Source: Proteromonas lacertae (Eukaryota > Sar > Bigyra > Opalinata > Proteromonadidae). Taken from it: a DNA stretch of 64,000 nt. The position numbers and the translations under genes were made by a program. The first letter of the stretch is position 1, and each line of letters opens with the position of its first letter. The stretch is taken from NCBI GenBank assembly GCA_002245135.1, contig NGBS01000596.1, positions 98,934-162,933 on the forward strand, given 5' to 3'. The notes beneath the pieces are model-generated. The model was not told the origin of the DNA. It saw only the letters and a list, made by a program, of their open reading frames with translations, and searched no databases. Below are positions 47,972 through 59,555 of the stretch, piece after piece.

Positions 47972-49332
47972 CTATTTCATAATCTTTGGTAATGGAAGCG
48001 TAGTATTTGGATTACCAAGTGGATCACCACTTTGACAAATACCAAATCTATTCAAAAATAAAAATAATCAATAAATACAATATCAGAATATTCAATATAT
48101 TTAATGACACAAATATGATTATCAAGTCACTAAATATACCTAAACATCTATCATAAAACGCATCAAAACTTGTACAAGTGAGTGAATCTACAAATGAACA
48201 GTAAGATTCATGAGTGTCAGTGTTACAACACAATTTGAATGTCTTTTGGTAATTCTTCTGCGTTGGAGTAAAGATAATTGCGAAATACATTGTTATAAAT
48301 ATAACTAAAATTATTATTCTAATAATAAATAAATAAATAAATAAATATAAAATTATATAGAAAATATACGTATAAATAATGGTTTTATATTCTTTAAAGA
48401 ATCTTGTTTCCATCACAATACACAATAATACTGATGATATAAATGTAAATAATGAAATACACAATACCAAAATACCTAAACCAGGTTGTATAAAATGATT
48501 ATAATGTTTAACATCATATAATAACAATATACTAAATGCAAATAATCCAACACTTGAAAGTAATAAAATACCAATTCCAACTCGAGTGAAGAATTGTTTT
48601 ACATTTTCTGGTAAATTTACTTTCTCACCATCTGATTCTAATTTCTTCTCTCTAATTCTGATATTTCCTATACATCCAATAGCATAGATAAACATAGTAA
48701 ATAACAAGACAAGTCCTAATTGTTCACCTTTGTGAGTACAAGTTGAATGAAATACTGACAGTTCTTTACAATCGTTTTTAGTAAAAGAATCACACTATTT
48801 ATTATTATTATTATATTTATACAACATCTGGTATATCTGTTAAATTCCCACAACATGTGTTGAATGTATGTAATAGATTTTTAAATGTTGGAACTTGTGA
48901 ACTTGTTGCATAGATTATTAAGATGCACACCATAACCGGAACTACAGCAAATGCTCTATTTTAATGCATTATTATATATAATTAATATACTCTACTGTTC
49001 TAGCATAGATTGGATTTGATGATATTTTAAATCCCCATATTGATGTGACGACAGTTAATATTATCGTTAATACTGCAAAGATAGCACATGCAACACATGT
49101 GACCAACGGTATAATGTTATAACCTAGACAGAGTAATAGAAAAAACATACCCACGGTGTAATAACTATTAAAGAAGAGTCCTGTGTCAACTATGCACAAA
49201 ATTGTCATAACCTAGTGTGTAAAAGCACAAATATACATATTGTAAACCTAAGCCGATATACAACCACTTTGGTTTTTCTGTATCTCCATTTGTACTTTCT
49301 GATAATGATCTAAGCTCCTTATAACCTGACAT
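47972..49332 (-). CDS. Tandem (double) tetraspanin
   Basis: Six exons; all junctions hold frame. Module 1: membrane helices from WLYIGLGLQYVMTILCIVDT through GFKISSN and VPVMVCILIIYA, then a large extracellular loop with the tetraspanin CCG motif (FNTCCGNLTDIPD) plus CDSFTKNDC and STC, then GLVLLFTMFIYAIGCIG. Module 2 repeats the plan: VGIGILLLSSVGLFAFSILL, GILVLCISLFTFISSVLLCI, a third helix across a 49-nt intron, a loop KLCCNTDTHESYCSFVDSLT CTSF...RC, and IFSDLIIIFVSLNILNILI. The tail is GICQSGDPLGNPNTTLPLPK. Canonical tetraspanins have four helices and one loop; eight helices with two Cys-rich loops in one chain is unusual. Confidence 0.72.
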
Positions 49333-49866
49333 TGTCTCATATTCAGAAGATTAAAAGTTTGTTTTTAGAAAATGATCCGTTTCTCATAAAATTTTCTTTT
49401 TTCTTCTAAAATTATTTTTAAAATGCAAATATTTTTATTCTATTGTTTTATATAAAAACTGAGATGGTTGATGACTTATTTCATACATCTTTACTTTTTG
49501 TTAAATGAACTTTTTATATAGCAACAACATTTTTAATAAATTAATATGATATAGCTATGAGTATTTAATTGCATTACAAGATCTATACCAATTTCATTTA
49601 GACATTCGACAACAGTATTTTTCTTCATTTCAATGTATATACTACACTTATGGTAACATATATTCAATAATGATTCTATAAAATATGATTGTAAATCTTG
49701 AATTTTTCACATTTTTGAATTTTAAAACGCATAGTTTTTTGAAACTGTTAATTCTTTGCTTATTTTAAGGTATATATAAACATCATAATACCATTTCTAA
49801 ATTATTTTTATATTATTCTATCTATAATCTATTATTGAAACAATTATTATGTAATAGTGATAGTTA
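49333..49866. other. Divergent intergenic region, tetraspanin / RNPS1
   Basis: 534 bp of AT-rich sequence between oppositely directed genes. I see no open frame with support, no repeat and no RNA structure. Confidence 0.55.
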
Positions 49867-50743
49867 ATGGCTTCATCAAGTTCTAGGAGTAGATCAAGAT
49901 CCAAATCTAGATCTAAATCACGTATTATAAATCGTTTATATTTTATAAGCATCTGAAAAGCGTTCAAAGTCTCGTTCTACTTCTCGATCAAGATCCTCTT
50001 CACCGTATTATTAGATATAAGTTCTATTCAATAGTGCACCACAAAAAGAAGCAATGAAACAACAAACTATACTATGCGTTGATGGTTTAACAAAGTATTG
50101 TTATATCTGTTCTAATGTTTTTAATAGTAATGTCAATGAAGGTCATTTAGAAGAAATATTTGGAAATTATGGTAAAGTAATAGAAACTCGAATAAAGAAA
50201 GATCCAAAATACAAATTTCCAGAAGGAATGGGATATGTTGTATTTGAGAGTAAATCAGATGCAAGAAATGCAATATCACACATGGATGGAGCACAAATAG
50301 ATGGAGAAAAAGTAAAAGTTAGATTTGCTTTGAGTATGGAAGGAGAAGAATCAAATTCAACACAATCAAATAAAGACACAACAACAAAATCAATTCCACC
50401 ACTACCACCACCACCACCACCTCTGCCTGCAACAACTGCATCTACAAAGAGTAAAAGTAGAAGTAGAAGTAGATCTGCTTCACCTCCACCTCCGCCTCCA
50501 TTACCAACATCATCATCGTCAACTACAACAACCATACAAAAGAGAAGAATGTCTAGAAGTAGAAGTCCACCTAAAAGAAGAAGAACTACTCATCATAGAT
50601 CTCCTAGACGTAGAACACGTCATTCTCGTAGTTCATCTCGTAGTTCATCATCTAGAAGTTCTTCTCGTAGTGGAAGTAGTTCAAGATCTTCTTCACGTTC
50701 CAGTTATAGTAGTTCTTCATCTCGTTCAAGAAGTAGAAGTTAA
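49867..50743 (+). CDS. RNPS1: RNPS1-like SR/RRM splicing regulator
   Basis: Member of the ASAP/PSAP complex attached to exon junction complexes. Four exons (introns 49922-49949, 50005-50034, 50095-50127). Short N-terminal RS stretch (MASSSSRSRSRSKSRSKS), then one RRM: ILCVDGLTNNVNEGHLEEIF, GKVIETRIKKDPKYKFPEGM, GYVVFESKSDARNAI, DGAQIDGEKVKVRFAL. RNPS1 is typified by a single RRM with this QIDG(Q/E) segment between RS domains. A Pro-rich linker and a long C-terminal SR/RS tail complete the protein. The RS tail (SRSSSRSSSSRSSSRSG) is of low complexity. No frame break. Confidence 0.85.
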
Positions 50744-50865
50744 AGATTTTCTAAGTTTTTATTATTTTGTCGACTGTTTGATGAGGTTTTTGAGTGAAAA
50801 GAATAATATAGGTTTGATTACAGTTTGACTGTTTTATTTTTTTTTTTGATTTTTGAGTGATCTAG

Positions 50866-51695
50866 ATGGAAAGTGAACTAGAAGATAAACTTTTAAAAGA
50901 AGTTGAAAAGGTATTTATTAGTATATCATATTGCATATAGATGGCTCAAAATGAATATATTTATTATGACCAATTATTTCAAATGAAACCTACAGAAGAT
51001 ATATTAAAACAATTAATTACTGAAGCTACAAAAATTTCTGCGATCCAAGTAAATTACCCAATTGTCTTATTCTAATAGAAAATGAGGAATATGCAAGAGT
51101 GTTATATATATGAAACAGATATAAAATTGATTCAACTATATCTGCAATCATATATGTTGAAAGATGCAATAAATGAATCAAATAGATGTATAAAGAATCT
51201 CCATTTTAAGAAGAATCAACAAAATATTGTATTAATATATATTTATATTTATACATAATGTCCAATAGAATGTTAATTTTTACCCATTATTTCTCTCAAT
51301 TCTCAAATCTTATGTAACTTTACCAAAAGATTCTACTTACAGTGATTTTGTTGAGAATCTTCCAGAATCATTACCACCATCCTATACACTACTTTTTAAC
51401 GAACAAGCCAAGCCTGATGATGAAAAATTAACATGGAAATTAATACTGTCAATAATACATGAAAATCCACTTATATATAAAAATAAAATAAAATATTATT
51501 ATGATATAATTCCAATATATTTATTAGGTCATGTAATTAGAATATGGAACACATTGCAAGTGTCAGGTTATGTACCATTAAACAGATTAATTGAATTTAT
51601 TCAAAATGATTATTCTTATATTTTATACATTGATTCAGTTGATTTAATCAAAGCATTAAAAGAGAATTTAGCATTGAAACAACTGCAACAATGTG

Positions 51696-51737
<42 letters not shown>

Positions 51738-52993
51738 TAATATCATGGGAAGAATGGTTGGAATATAATATATTATTCTGTTATCCAATGACATATCCAT
51801 ACATCTCATTTCAACTTCAGTTTTACTTATGTAAAAGTGAATTAGAAAATGATCGAATATGGTATTCTGCTTCTTTGATTAGAAATATAATTGATCAATG
51901 TGAAGTATTATATCCAAAATTATCATTAATGAGGATAAAATGCTATCAATTATATTCTGAATATTTAAATATGGAGTTTATTACTCTGTTTGAAAAAGAA
52001 AAGAAAATGATTAATAAATATTCGAATGAAATATCTTCCATTCAGAAAAAAGAAATTTTACATTTAGCTTATGAAATAAGAGAGAAAAATAACAACAAGA
52101 GAAATAAAAGACATATTAGAATGAATGAAGCATTATTAATAGCAGAACAACAATATTTGACAAATAACAACAACAACAAAAACAATGATAGTAGTGAATG
52201 TTTTGATAATAAAGACTGTATTAAATATTTCAAATTGTGTATTAATGAAACAAAGAAACTATTTAATGAGAATAATAATGAAAATAAACAATATTCAAAT
52301 AATAAAAATACTATTCATTTTTTCTTAGCCAATTTATATATAGAATTAGCAGAAATATTATCGATATATAATAAAAGAGAAGGATTGAGATATTATTCAA
52401 TAGCATTTAATATCTGTTTGTCTAATTATTCTGTCTCTTCAAAGAATGGAATTTATACCTTTAAATCACCTGTTATTAACCAACCAATCATTTTCTATTT
52501 ATACCTCTGTTTAGGAAAGATTGAATATTGCTTAAAGTATCATTATTCTGCAGCAGAACATTACACAATTGCTGCTGAATATTTGACAAATATATTCACA
52601 AATTATGAGAATGATTTAGATAAATTTAAGGATTATTCTATTACTTATTTAAATAACATTGAAGATACTTATAATTATTGGATTAAAGCTGGAGAATGTT
52701 ATATGAATATCAATTATAGATCAAATTCTATTTATTGTTATGAAAATGCAATTAAAATGGTGAATTTGTTGTATAATGAGAATAATGAATATGAAATTGA
52801 TTGCTATAAAATATTGGCTGATTTATATTATCCTATTGATAGGAATAAATGTGTTGAGATGTTAATTAAATGTCAAAATGCTTGGAAAGTATTGTATGGT
52901 AGTGATTCTAGATTTTATATTCATTTAGCACAGTTGATCGAGTCTGTTGCAATGCAAACTCCAGAGAAACAAATAAATAATAATTTTCAATAA
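50866..52993 (+). CDS. Unknown helical-repeat (TPR-like) protein
   Basis: Four exons joined by phase-0 mini-introns (50911-50940, ~51050-51080, ~51230-51270). About 680 residues of alpha-helix with Tyr/Asn-rich composition. TPR-like helix pairs in the C-terminal half: FLANLYIELAEILSIYNKRE, LGKIEYCLKYHYSAAEHYTI, AGECYMNINYRSNSIYCYEN, KILADLYYPIDRNKCVEMLI. The arrangement resembles the C-terminal TPR part of SET/MYND-type or other scaffold proteins, but no catalytic motif is present. An Asn homopolymer (~51700-51736) sits in the middle. I do not recognise the family. Confidence 0.7.
51699..51738 (+). repeat. (AAT)n poly-Asn coding repeat
   Basis: Thirteen or so consecutive AAT codons give an Asn homopolymer inside the helical-repeat protein. 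Similar shorter runs occur in the dynein N-terminus and the zinc-finger gene. Confidence 0.9.
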
Positions 52994-53100
52994 TGTAATT
53001 AATTATGTTGTTTTTGATTTAAATTGTAAAAAAACAACAATTTAATAGTAAAGTGTTTTTAACATATTATGTCATTTTATTAACTAACTTTTAGTTATTC

Positions 53101-53687
53101 TTAAGCTTTAATAGCTTTTTTGGCTTTTGGTTTTAATGTCCAGCTTGCTAATCCAAGACATACAACAGCTGTTCCGAGATAAATAACCCATGATGATGAA
53201 ATGATGCTCTTGAATGTCAATTGTTCTGGGAAATATTCAAAATACATGTGTCTTAAACCACCAGCGAAGTGATATAATACACAATATGATGTTATAAATT
53301 TAGTACACCATAATAAAATACCATGTCCCTTTAACCATTCAACCCATTGCATTGGATCACTAACAAAAGATCCTAAACCAACTAAGCCAATACCTATACA
53401 ATTAAAAAATTATAATTTGAATAAATATACCACCTACAAGTCCCATACCAGTTAAACGGTGAGCACCTGATGAAACTGAACCCATATGAATATGATAAAT
53501 AGATAAACAAGGTGAGGTAAATCTACCTTTTGCTCTTTGTTCATCAGAATAACTAAAAAAATAACATAAACAGAGAAAAGAAATACACTGTTCTTTGTCC
53601 AATTGTTGATAATAATGGTGTGCAACGAGATACTGCATTACGAGCTCTGCAAGCAGCTAAAGATGAACGGGTGAATGAAGAAAGCAT
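53101..53687 (-). CDS. SDHC: Succinate dehydrogenase cytochrome b560 subunit (mitochondrial)
   Basis: Membrane anchor of respiratory complex II. Exon 1 encodes a mitochondrial presequence (MLSSFTRSSLAACRARNAVS, Arg/Ser-rich, no acids). A 35-nt intron leads to DEQRAKGRFTSPCLSIYHIH with the Sdh_cyt motif S-P-x-L-x-I-Y and SSGAHRLTG. A second intron (53394-53430) splits GLVGG|IGLVG. Three helices follow, with the haem-ligand segment VLYHFAGGLRH. Full family length (~165 residues). Nuclear coding and a targeting peptide show an aerobic mitochondrion. Confidence 0.93.
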
Positions 53688-54122
53688 ATTAACTTATATT
53701 AAAAAGATTAAAATTGGGGGAGTTTCATACAGCACGGCGAATCCACAAAAATATATAACAATGCTATTAAAGGGATTCTGACGTGACAGATTAATGAAAT
53801 TTTCATACCCCAAATATTTCAAAATGATTACTATTAACATTTGTCAGATGTAATTAATTAAATATCCTTGTTTTTTCTTTAATAAAAATGCCTAGAGCAT
53901 AATAAAATGATAAAAAATTAAAATCATAATTTCAAAAATGATTATGATGAGATTCATCGTTGATAGTGAAATTGAACATCTATCATTTAAATTTTCAGAT
54001 TTATTTTAAATCATAAACATTGATGATTTTAATTTCATATAAACATAAAATAATTCAGTGTTTTTATTAAATATGATGAAATAGTGTTTCTGACATGTAA
54101 AATGTAATAATAACCTTCAAAA
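53688..54122. other. Divergent intergenic region, SDHC / MFS
   Basis: 435 bp between divergent starts. AT-rich and without supported genes or repeats; presumably two promoters. Confidence 0.55.
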
Positions 54123-55709
54123 ATGAAAACAATTCCTCTTTGGTTATCTATTGGTATAATTTATTTAATTGTGTTTTTTGACTGTAATGGGGTTTCAATG
54201 ATTGTGCCTATACTCCCGAAATATTCAGAGAAGTTCGGATCTTCATCGTTTGTTCATGGAATCACCTTTATAGCTTATCCTACAACTGGATTCTTTAGTA
54301 CTATGATTATGGGCTGGTTGAGTGATAAATACGGGAGAAAAGCGCTGATGGTAGCTTCAATTGTTGGATCTTGTGTAGGTGCGATCTTTCAGTTTTTATC
54401 AAATGAACACTGGCAATTTATTCTAGCTCGTTGTTTCACAGGAGCTCTAGGAGGTTCAATGACAGTCGCATCATCTTATATAGCCGATGTTTTTGATCCT
54501 CTTGAAAGACCAAAACAACAAGCAAGGTTGTCTGGTGTAATATCTTTATCTTATTTAATTGGTCCAGTAATTGGATCATTTTTAGGTGATGTAGAATTGA
54601 ATTTACCTCTTTATGTTATAAGTGGATGTGCTGGATTGGTATTTATAATAGTAGTGTGCTTTCTACCTGATTCAAAGGAATATACAAAGAATAAGAACAA
54701 TGAGAATAAAGAAATTAAGGCTGTAGAATTAGGAACAAAAACAGAAACAAACACAATAATAACAGAAGGAAATGAAAAAGTTGAAGAAAAAATTGAAAAT
54801 TCTACAAAAGAAGCAACAACAGAATCTGAAGAAAAAACAAAAGAAGAGACAACATCATCAACAACAACAACAACAGAAAAACCAACAGAAATAAATGATA
54901 ATACAATAACAATCACAATAGATACATCACAAAATAGTGAAAATGAAAAACTAGTAAATGAAAATGATTTATCACCAATAAATGTGGATAATAATATAAC
55001 ACAAATGATTGTTCCAAAAGAAGTATCAGTTACTCGTGCATCATTTATATCTGAAAATAATAATAATATTAATAATAATAACAAAGAAACACCTATAGAT
55101 CCTAAAGAAGAAAGGAAAAATAACATTTCTTTATTTTTGATATTTGTGGAGTGTTTCTTTTTAGTTTCATCATTGATGGCACAAGATATTGGATTTCCAG
55201 TTTTTGCTGAAAAACAGTTAAAAATTAGTACAACAATCAGTGGAATATTTTTCAGTAGTTTTGGCTTATTTTTCATAGTTTTTGAGTGGTTTTTATTTGA
55301 TCTAATTCGAAGATATGTTTCTTTACCAATAATTTTAGTTTTTGGAACAGTAGTTCAAGCTATTGGTTGGCTATTTGTTGGTTTTATAAAGAATAATGTT
55401 TGTAGTTATATTGGATTTTACATAATGGGATCAGGATCTGCTCTTTGTTATTGTTTACCTGCAATTATTATCTCATTACTTTCAAAACCAGAAGTACAAG
55501 GTAAAAACATTGGAATATGTCAAGGTTTTGATGGTAGTGCTAGAATTTTCCCACCTTTATTTTATGCAGCTTTATTTGATGTAAATTATTATGTGCCATT
55601 TGAATTAGCAATGGGTTTAAGTCTAATGGCATTGTGTTTTGCTGTGGCTTTCTATTGTATAAATGGTAAGAATCCTAAACTAGCTGCTAAAAATAAACTT
55701 AAACATTAG
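54123..55709 (+). CDS. Major facilitator superfamily transporter (TetA/SLC18-like)
   Basis: Intronless 528-residue membrane protein. Twelve helices with the MFS loop-2 signature GWLSDKYGRKALM and the antiporter-type motif in helix 5 (SLSYLIGPVIGSFLG), typical of drug:H+ antiporter-1/TetA and vesicular amine transporter (SLC18) relatives. A hydrophilic loop of about 160 residues between helices 6 and 7 is rich in Glu, Thr and Asn (TTSSTTTTTEKPTEIND). Such an insertion is much longer than in bacterial TetA. Substrate unknown. Confidence 0.88.
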   Translation: MKTIPLWLSIGIIYLIVFFDCNGVSMIVPILPKYSEKFGSSSFVHGITFIAYPTTGFFSTMIMGWLSDKYGRKALMVASIVGSCVGAIFQFLSNEHWQFILARCFTGALGGSMTVASSYIADVFDPLERPKQQARLSGVISLSYLIGPVIGSFLGDVELNLPLYVISGCAGLVFIIVVCFLPDSKEYTKNKNNENKEIKAVELGTKTETNTIITEGNEKVEEKIENSTKEATTESEEKTKEETTSSTTTTTEKPTEINDNTITITIDTSQNSENEKLVNENDLSPINVDNNITQMIVPKEVSVTRASFISENNNNINNNNKETPIDPKEERKNNISLFLIFVECFFLVSSLMAQDIGFPVFAEKQLKISTTISGIFFSSFGLFFIVFEWFLFDLIRRYVSLPIILVFGTVVQAIGWLFVGFIKNNVCSYIGFYIMGSGSALCYCLPAIIISLLSKPEVQGKNIGICQGFDGSARIFPPLFYAALFDVNYYVPFELAMGLSLMALCFAVAFYCINGKNPKLAAKNKLKH

Positions 55710-55822
55710 TTTTTGACATATATATAATTTAGTATAATGTTTTTTTTTTGTTTTAAACATTGTATGAAAAAATTACCCCAATTTAATATTTCAAACATAG
55801 TTTGAGTGTCAATTAATCGAAA

Positions 55823-57180
55823 ATGAACAGAGCTAGAGATATTATTTACTCTCCTTTAGAAAAGAAAGGTTATGTAACAGCAGCTGAAAGTCATATTGTG
55901 GAAGTTCCATTAGTTTTAGTTGGATTAATTGCTGCTGCTTATATTTTAATCTTTATGAAGTCAATATTAATACCATTTGTTTTTGCTATGTTATTGGTAT
56001 ATGTCATCCGTCCAGTAGCTGATTTCTTTTACACTCCATTCGAAGACTGCTGTCGTAGAAACTCAGATAACCAAGATAGATATCCAGTATATATACATAA
56101 ATATTTTAATTTTATTTATATTCATTATCGATAGAATGATTCGCCAATACATCGATCAAGAGTGGAATACAAAGCTCGTTGTCCTAGATTTATAGCAGTA
56201 TTTCTAGCAATAATTATATCTGTGTTTGTAATGTGTGCATTAGTCCTTCTTATTCTTGATTCAGTATAATTATTCTTTCTAATATTATTCTATAAATAGG
56301 TTGAATCAGTAACAGCAAAAGACATTGAAACATTTCAAATAAGAGCAATTCGATTGGCAAAATCCATTACAAAGTCAGCAGAGAAACTGTTTGGAATAAA
56401 TATAGAAAAAATAGTCAGATCATTTTTAGATAACGTATTATATATATAATAATTATTATTATTATATTTTAATAGTTACCAATCCAATCAATTATTCAAA
56501 GTGTATTAATCTACATCTATGAACTTATTGTTGGATTATTATTCGTTATACTCATCGCTATCTATTTACTATTTGATGATAATACTTCCACTTCACATAG
56601 CAGAAGTGAATTAAAACATGAGATTGATAAACAAATTCAATATTATTTAGGTATTAAGACTATAATAAGTGGAACTGTCGCTTTAATTATTTATATATTC
56701 TTTGGGCCAATAATGAGAGTAAGATTTGGCAATGTATTTGGTATTTTAACTTTCTTATTGAATTATATACCAAATATTGGACCAATTATTGCAACTTTTA
56801 TTCCAATTCCTATCATTCTGTTGGATGATAATGTCACATTTAGTAAATTCCTTTTAATACTTCTATTTCCTGGTGTATATCAAATATTTATATATTTTTT
56901 ATTTATAGTGTATTCATTGTATTATAGGTAATTGTATTGAACCTTCAGTTTTTGGTAAATCTTTTGAATTACATCCAGTAATAGTTCTTCTTTCCTTAGC
57001 TTTATGGTATTCAATTTGGGGTATTACTGGTGCATTTTTGGCTGTCCCTATAATGGCAGTTATGAGAATCGCACTTGAAAATTATCATCATCCTTATGCA
57101 AAGGTATATGTTAATATAATATATTGATATTTATAGTTTGTTGTTAATTTATTGAATGGTAATATTTGGCAAGATAGTTG
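55823..57180 (+). CDS. AI-2E family membrane protein (PF01594 type)
   Basis: Six exons joined by GTA/GTG...TAG introns; every junction holds frame. Starts MNRARDIIYSPLEKKGYVTA. Helices: VEVPLVLVGLIAAAYILIFM-KSILIPFVFAMLLVYVIRPV (the conserved two-helix start), CPRFIAVFLAIIISVFVMCA, IYELIVGLLFVILIAIYLLF and the C-terminal block FGNVFGILTFLLNYIPNIGP with GNCIEPSVFGKSFELHPVIV and WGITGAFLAVPIMAVMRIAL. The N-Y-I-P-x-(I/V)-G-P and G-N-x-(I/L)-E-P motifs are diagnostic. Bacterial members export autoinducer-2 or act as Na+/H+ antiporters; the eukaryotic role is unknown. Ends at TGA, the rarest stop here. Confidence 0.88.
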
Positions 57181-57359
57181 AAATTTAAAAATGACATTTA
57201 AATTGTGTAATAAAATAATATAAGTATTTAAATTCTTTCTTTTTTTTGAATATTGTTATTGTTATTGGCGTGTTATATTTTGATTTAATTATTTTGAAAT
57301 AATTAATCAACTCAAACCATGTATTCGACAAGAAATAGAACGTTATAATAATAAGACAT

Positions 57360-57614
57360 CTATATTTTTATATTTGGTATAAAACTCTTCACACCTTCAA
57401 TATTAGGATTAGTTTTATACACGACACTTTTATATTTTTGTTCATAACATTTTATAGCAATTGTTCCAGGCTCTATTTCTAATTTTGAGTCATTTACATA
57501 AAACTCTGTTTTTCTAGTTGATGATATATATTTGACTTTCATTTTTCCTGGTTTTCCTGTTTTTGGATCAGCTAGTCCAGTTAAATGTGATATTGGCAAA
57601 GGGGTAGTTAACAT
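57360..57614 (-). CDS. Small hypothetical protein next to the mobile region
   Basis: Intronless 84-codon frame, MLTTPLPISHLTGLADPKTG to KSFIPNIKI, with ordinary codon use and no low complexity. It starts 6 bp from the first terminal-repeat motif of the mobile region, so it may be the remaining part of a host gene whose upstream exons were displaced. No family recognised. Confidence 0.4.
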   Translation of the reverse strand: MLTTPLPISHLTGLADPKTGKPGKMKVKYISSTRKTEFYVNDSKLEIEPGTIAIKCYEQKYKSVVYKTNPNIEGVKSFIPNIKI

Positions 57615-57620
57615 TTGAGC

Positions 57621-57960
57621 ACGTGTTCAATCGATTGAACATGGGGTTTATAGAGGGTTTTCGTCTATTCTAATTAGATATTCTTATACATCTTTGTATT
57701 TCTTATTTATAAAAATAGTCTCAGCTTCATATGTAAACTACATGCTAATTCAATTAATTTGATTTCGAATATTTCACTCAGTAATAGCTTCAAAAAATGC
57801 TATAAATTATGTTTAGACAGGATCTCCGTTTTATTTCTTCATATAAAAACTATTGAATGAGAAATCTTTAAAAATAAAAATTGAGCACAAGTTTTGATTT
57901 GAAAATTTTTCAACATAGATTTAAATTTTGAGCATGGGGCATATAAGAAGTAAATTAATA
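57621..57960 (+). repeat. Diverged copy of the element's terminal repeat
   Basis: Begins ACGTGTTCAATCGATTGAAC, containing a perfect 16-bp palindrome (57625-57640). It parallels the outer 350 bp of the left inverted-repeat arm in the same orientation: GCGTGTTCAAAATTTGAAC at the start, ACAGGATCTCC in the middle and AAATTTGAGCA near the end. Much more diverged than the two arms are from each other. Confidence 0.55.
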
Positions 57961-58245
57961 AAATAAACATTACAATCAATTGCATATTTCACAAAAAATA
58001 TTATGAGTGACTAAAATAGTATTTTCATAACTTCATATAATCAAATTATTTAATTTCTTATTATTTTAAAACTCTGATTGAAATTATTTAATCAACAAAA
58101 ATTATATGTATCAATTCTATATTTATATTAATTTACATCAGTAGACTCAATATTAATAGCTTTTTTATTTAAATTCAAATCAAACATAGAAACGAATATA
58201 ATTTTTTATTAGTTTTCTTTTCTTAATTTCTTTTGTAGTTGCTAC

Positions 58246-59555
58246 ATGTATAGCATAATAAATGATGATACTATCGACATACCTATCGGTGTTAATAGTA
58301 GTAGCCATAGCATAGTTGACGGTAGGATGAAGAATTTGTCCAAGTTATGTAAGCGTTACCCTCCGTTTGAGAAAATAGCTCAAATAGACTACTCTGTATT
58401 TAGTAAGAAATTTACAAAGCTAGAGGATGTATACTATACAGTATATGTCTTCTGCTTTCAATATGGTTTGAAAGTTAAGCCAATACACGGGACATTAGCT
58501 AGCTGTTCGACTCTAACATTCAAATTTAAATGTTGTAAAGCACAAATTAAGTGCTACTACTCGAAGAACAATATAGTTTTGAAAGTGATAGATCATAATC
58601 ATACAATTCAAATAAAAAAAGTATTCAATATTAACACAATTATGGAAAAAGAAATTATTGATTTAATTGAAGCAACTAATTGTAATAGTAAACAAGTTAT
58701 TGATCTCTTAAATAAAAAATATTCTATAACAAAGAATGAAGAAAATCAAATAAGATCAATAATTAGATCAAAAAGCAAAGAAAAGAATGATCATCTTAGT
58801 GGAAAAACTAAATTTTTCGAACAAATTATCAATTATGAATATCATTGTAATGATGAGACTATTTTAGTTATACTGGATAGAAACACACTTAATAAGTACT
58901 CAACTATTTTATGTGATGGAACCTTCTCTATTTTTATGGATAGCTCGCAATTATATAACATATATTCACAAGTTTCTCCTAAACTCTTTCTTCTTGTAGC
59001 TTTCGCAATTACAGCAAATAGAAATAGTACAACATATGAATATATTTACAGATTTATCAACAAAAACAAAAATATAACTGCTGTAATTCACGATAGAGAA
59101 CAAGCTGTTATGTGTGTTCTGAAGAAATTAAGAATTAATTTAGTAAGTGATTCATTTCATATTCTGATTAATATTAAAAATAATGCTTTAAAAATATAGT
59201 AAAAACATATCTTAAAAACCCAAATGAAGTTGATCTAAATAATATTGATAAAAAGTATAAAGATTTTATAATTAAGTATGATTTGGACAATTTCGGAGCT
59301 TTTGGAACACATAGTACCAGTTGTGTTGAATCTTTAAACAATAAGATAAAGAATATGCTGCATCACAAACGCAGCAGATATGATGTTGTGCTGAATACAT
59401 TAATACATTCACAAACAACAAAAAGCCATAATAATTGATGAAGTCAAAAAAAGAACAATGGTTAATAATATTGGATCATTATTATGGAATGAGTGTTCAT
59501 CAACATTATACTCAGAAATGGAGAATATGATTAATAATAATGGGAAGTTTGGGTT
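58246..59555 (+). pseudogene. MULE-type transposase, frame-damaged
   Basis: Intact for 317 codons: an N-terminal FAR1/FLYWCH-like zinc-binding module (FKFKCCKAQIKCYYSKNN with DHNHTI), then the DDE core: first Asp in LCDGTFSIFMDSSQLYNIYS, LLVAFAITANRNSTTYEYIY, second Asp in AVIHDREQAVMCVL. After KNNALK at 59196 a -1/+2 shift is needed to continue VKTYLKNPNEVDLNNIDKKY and FGTHSTSCVESLNNKIKNML, which carries the expected third acidic residue (Glu). Stops and a further shift follow near 59440, and the frame (LWNECSSTLYSEMENMINNN) runs into the inverted-repeat end at 59556. Domestication is unlikely given the breaks. Confidence 0.8.
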
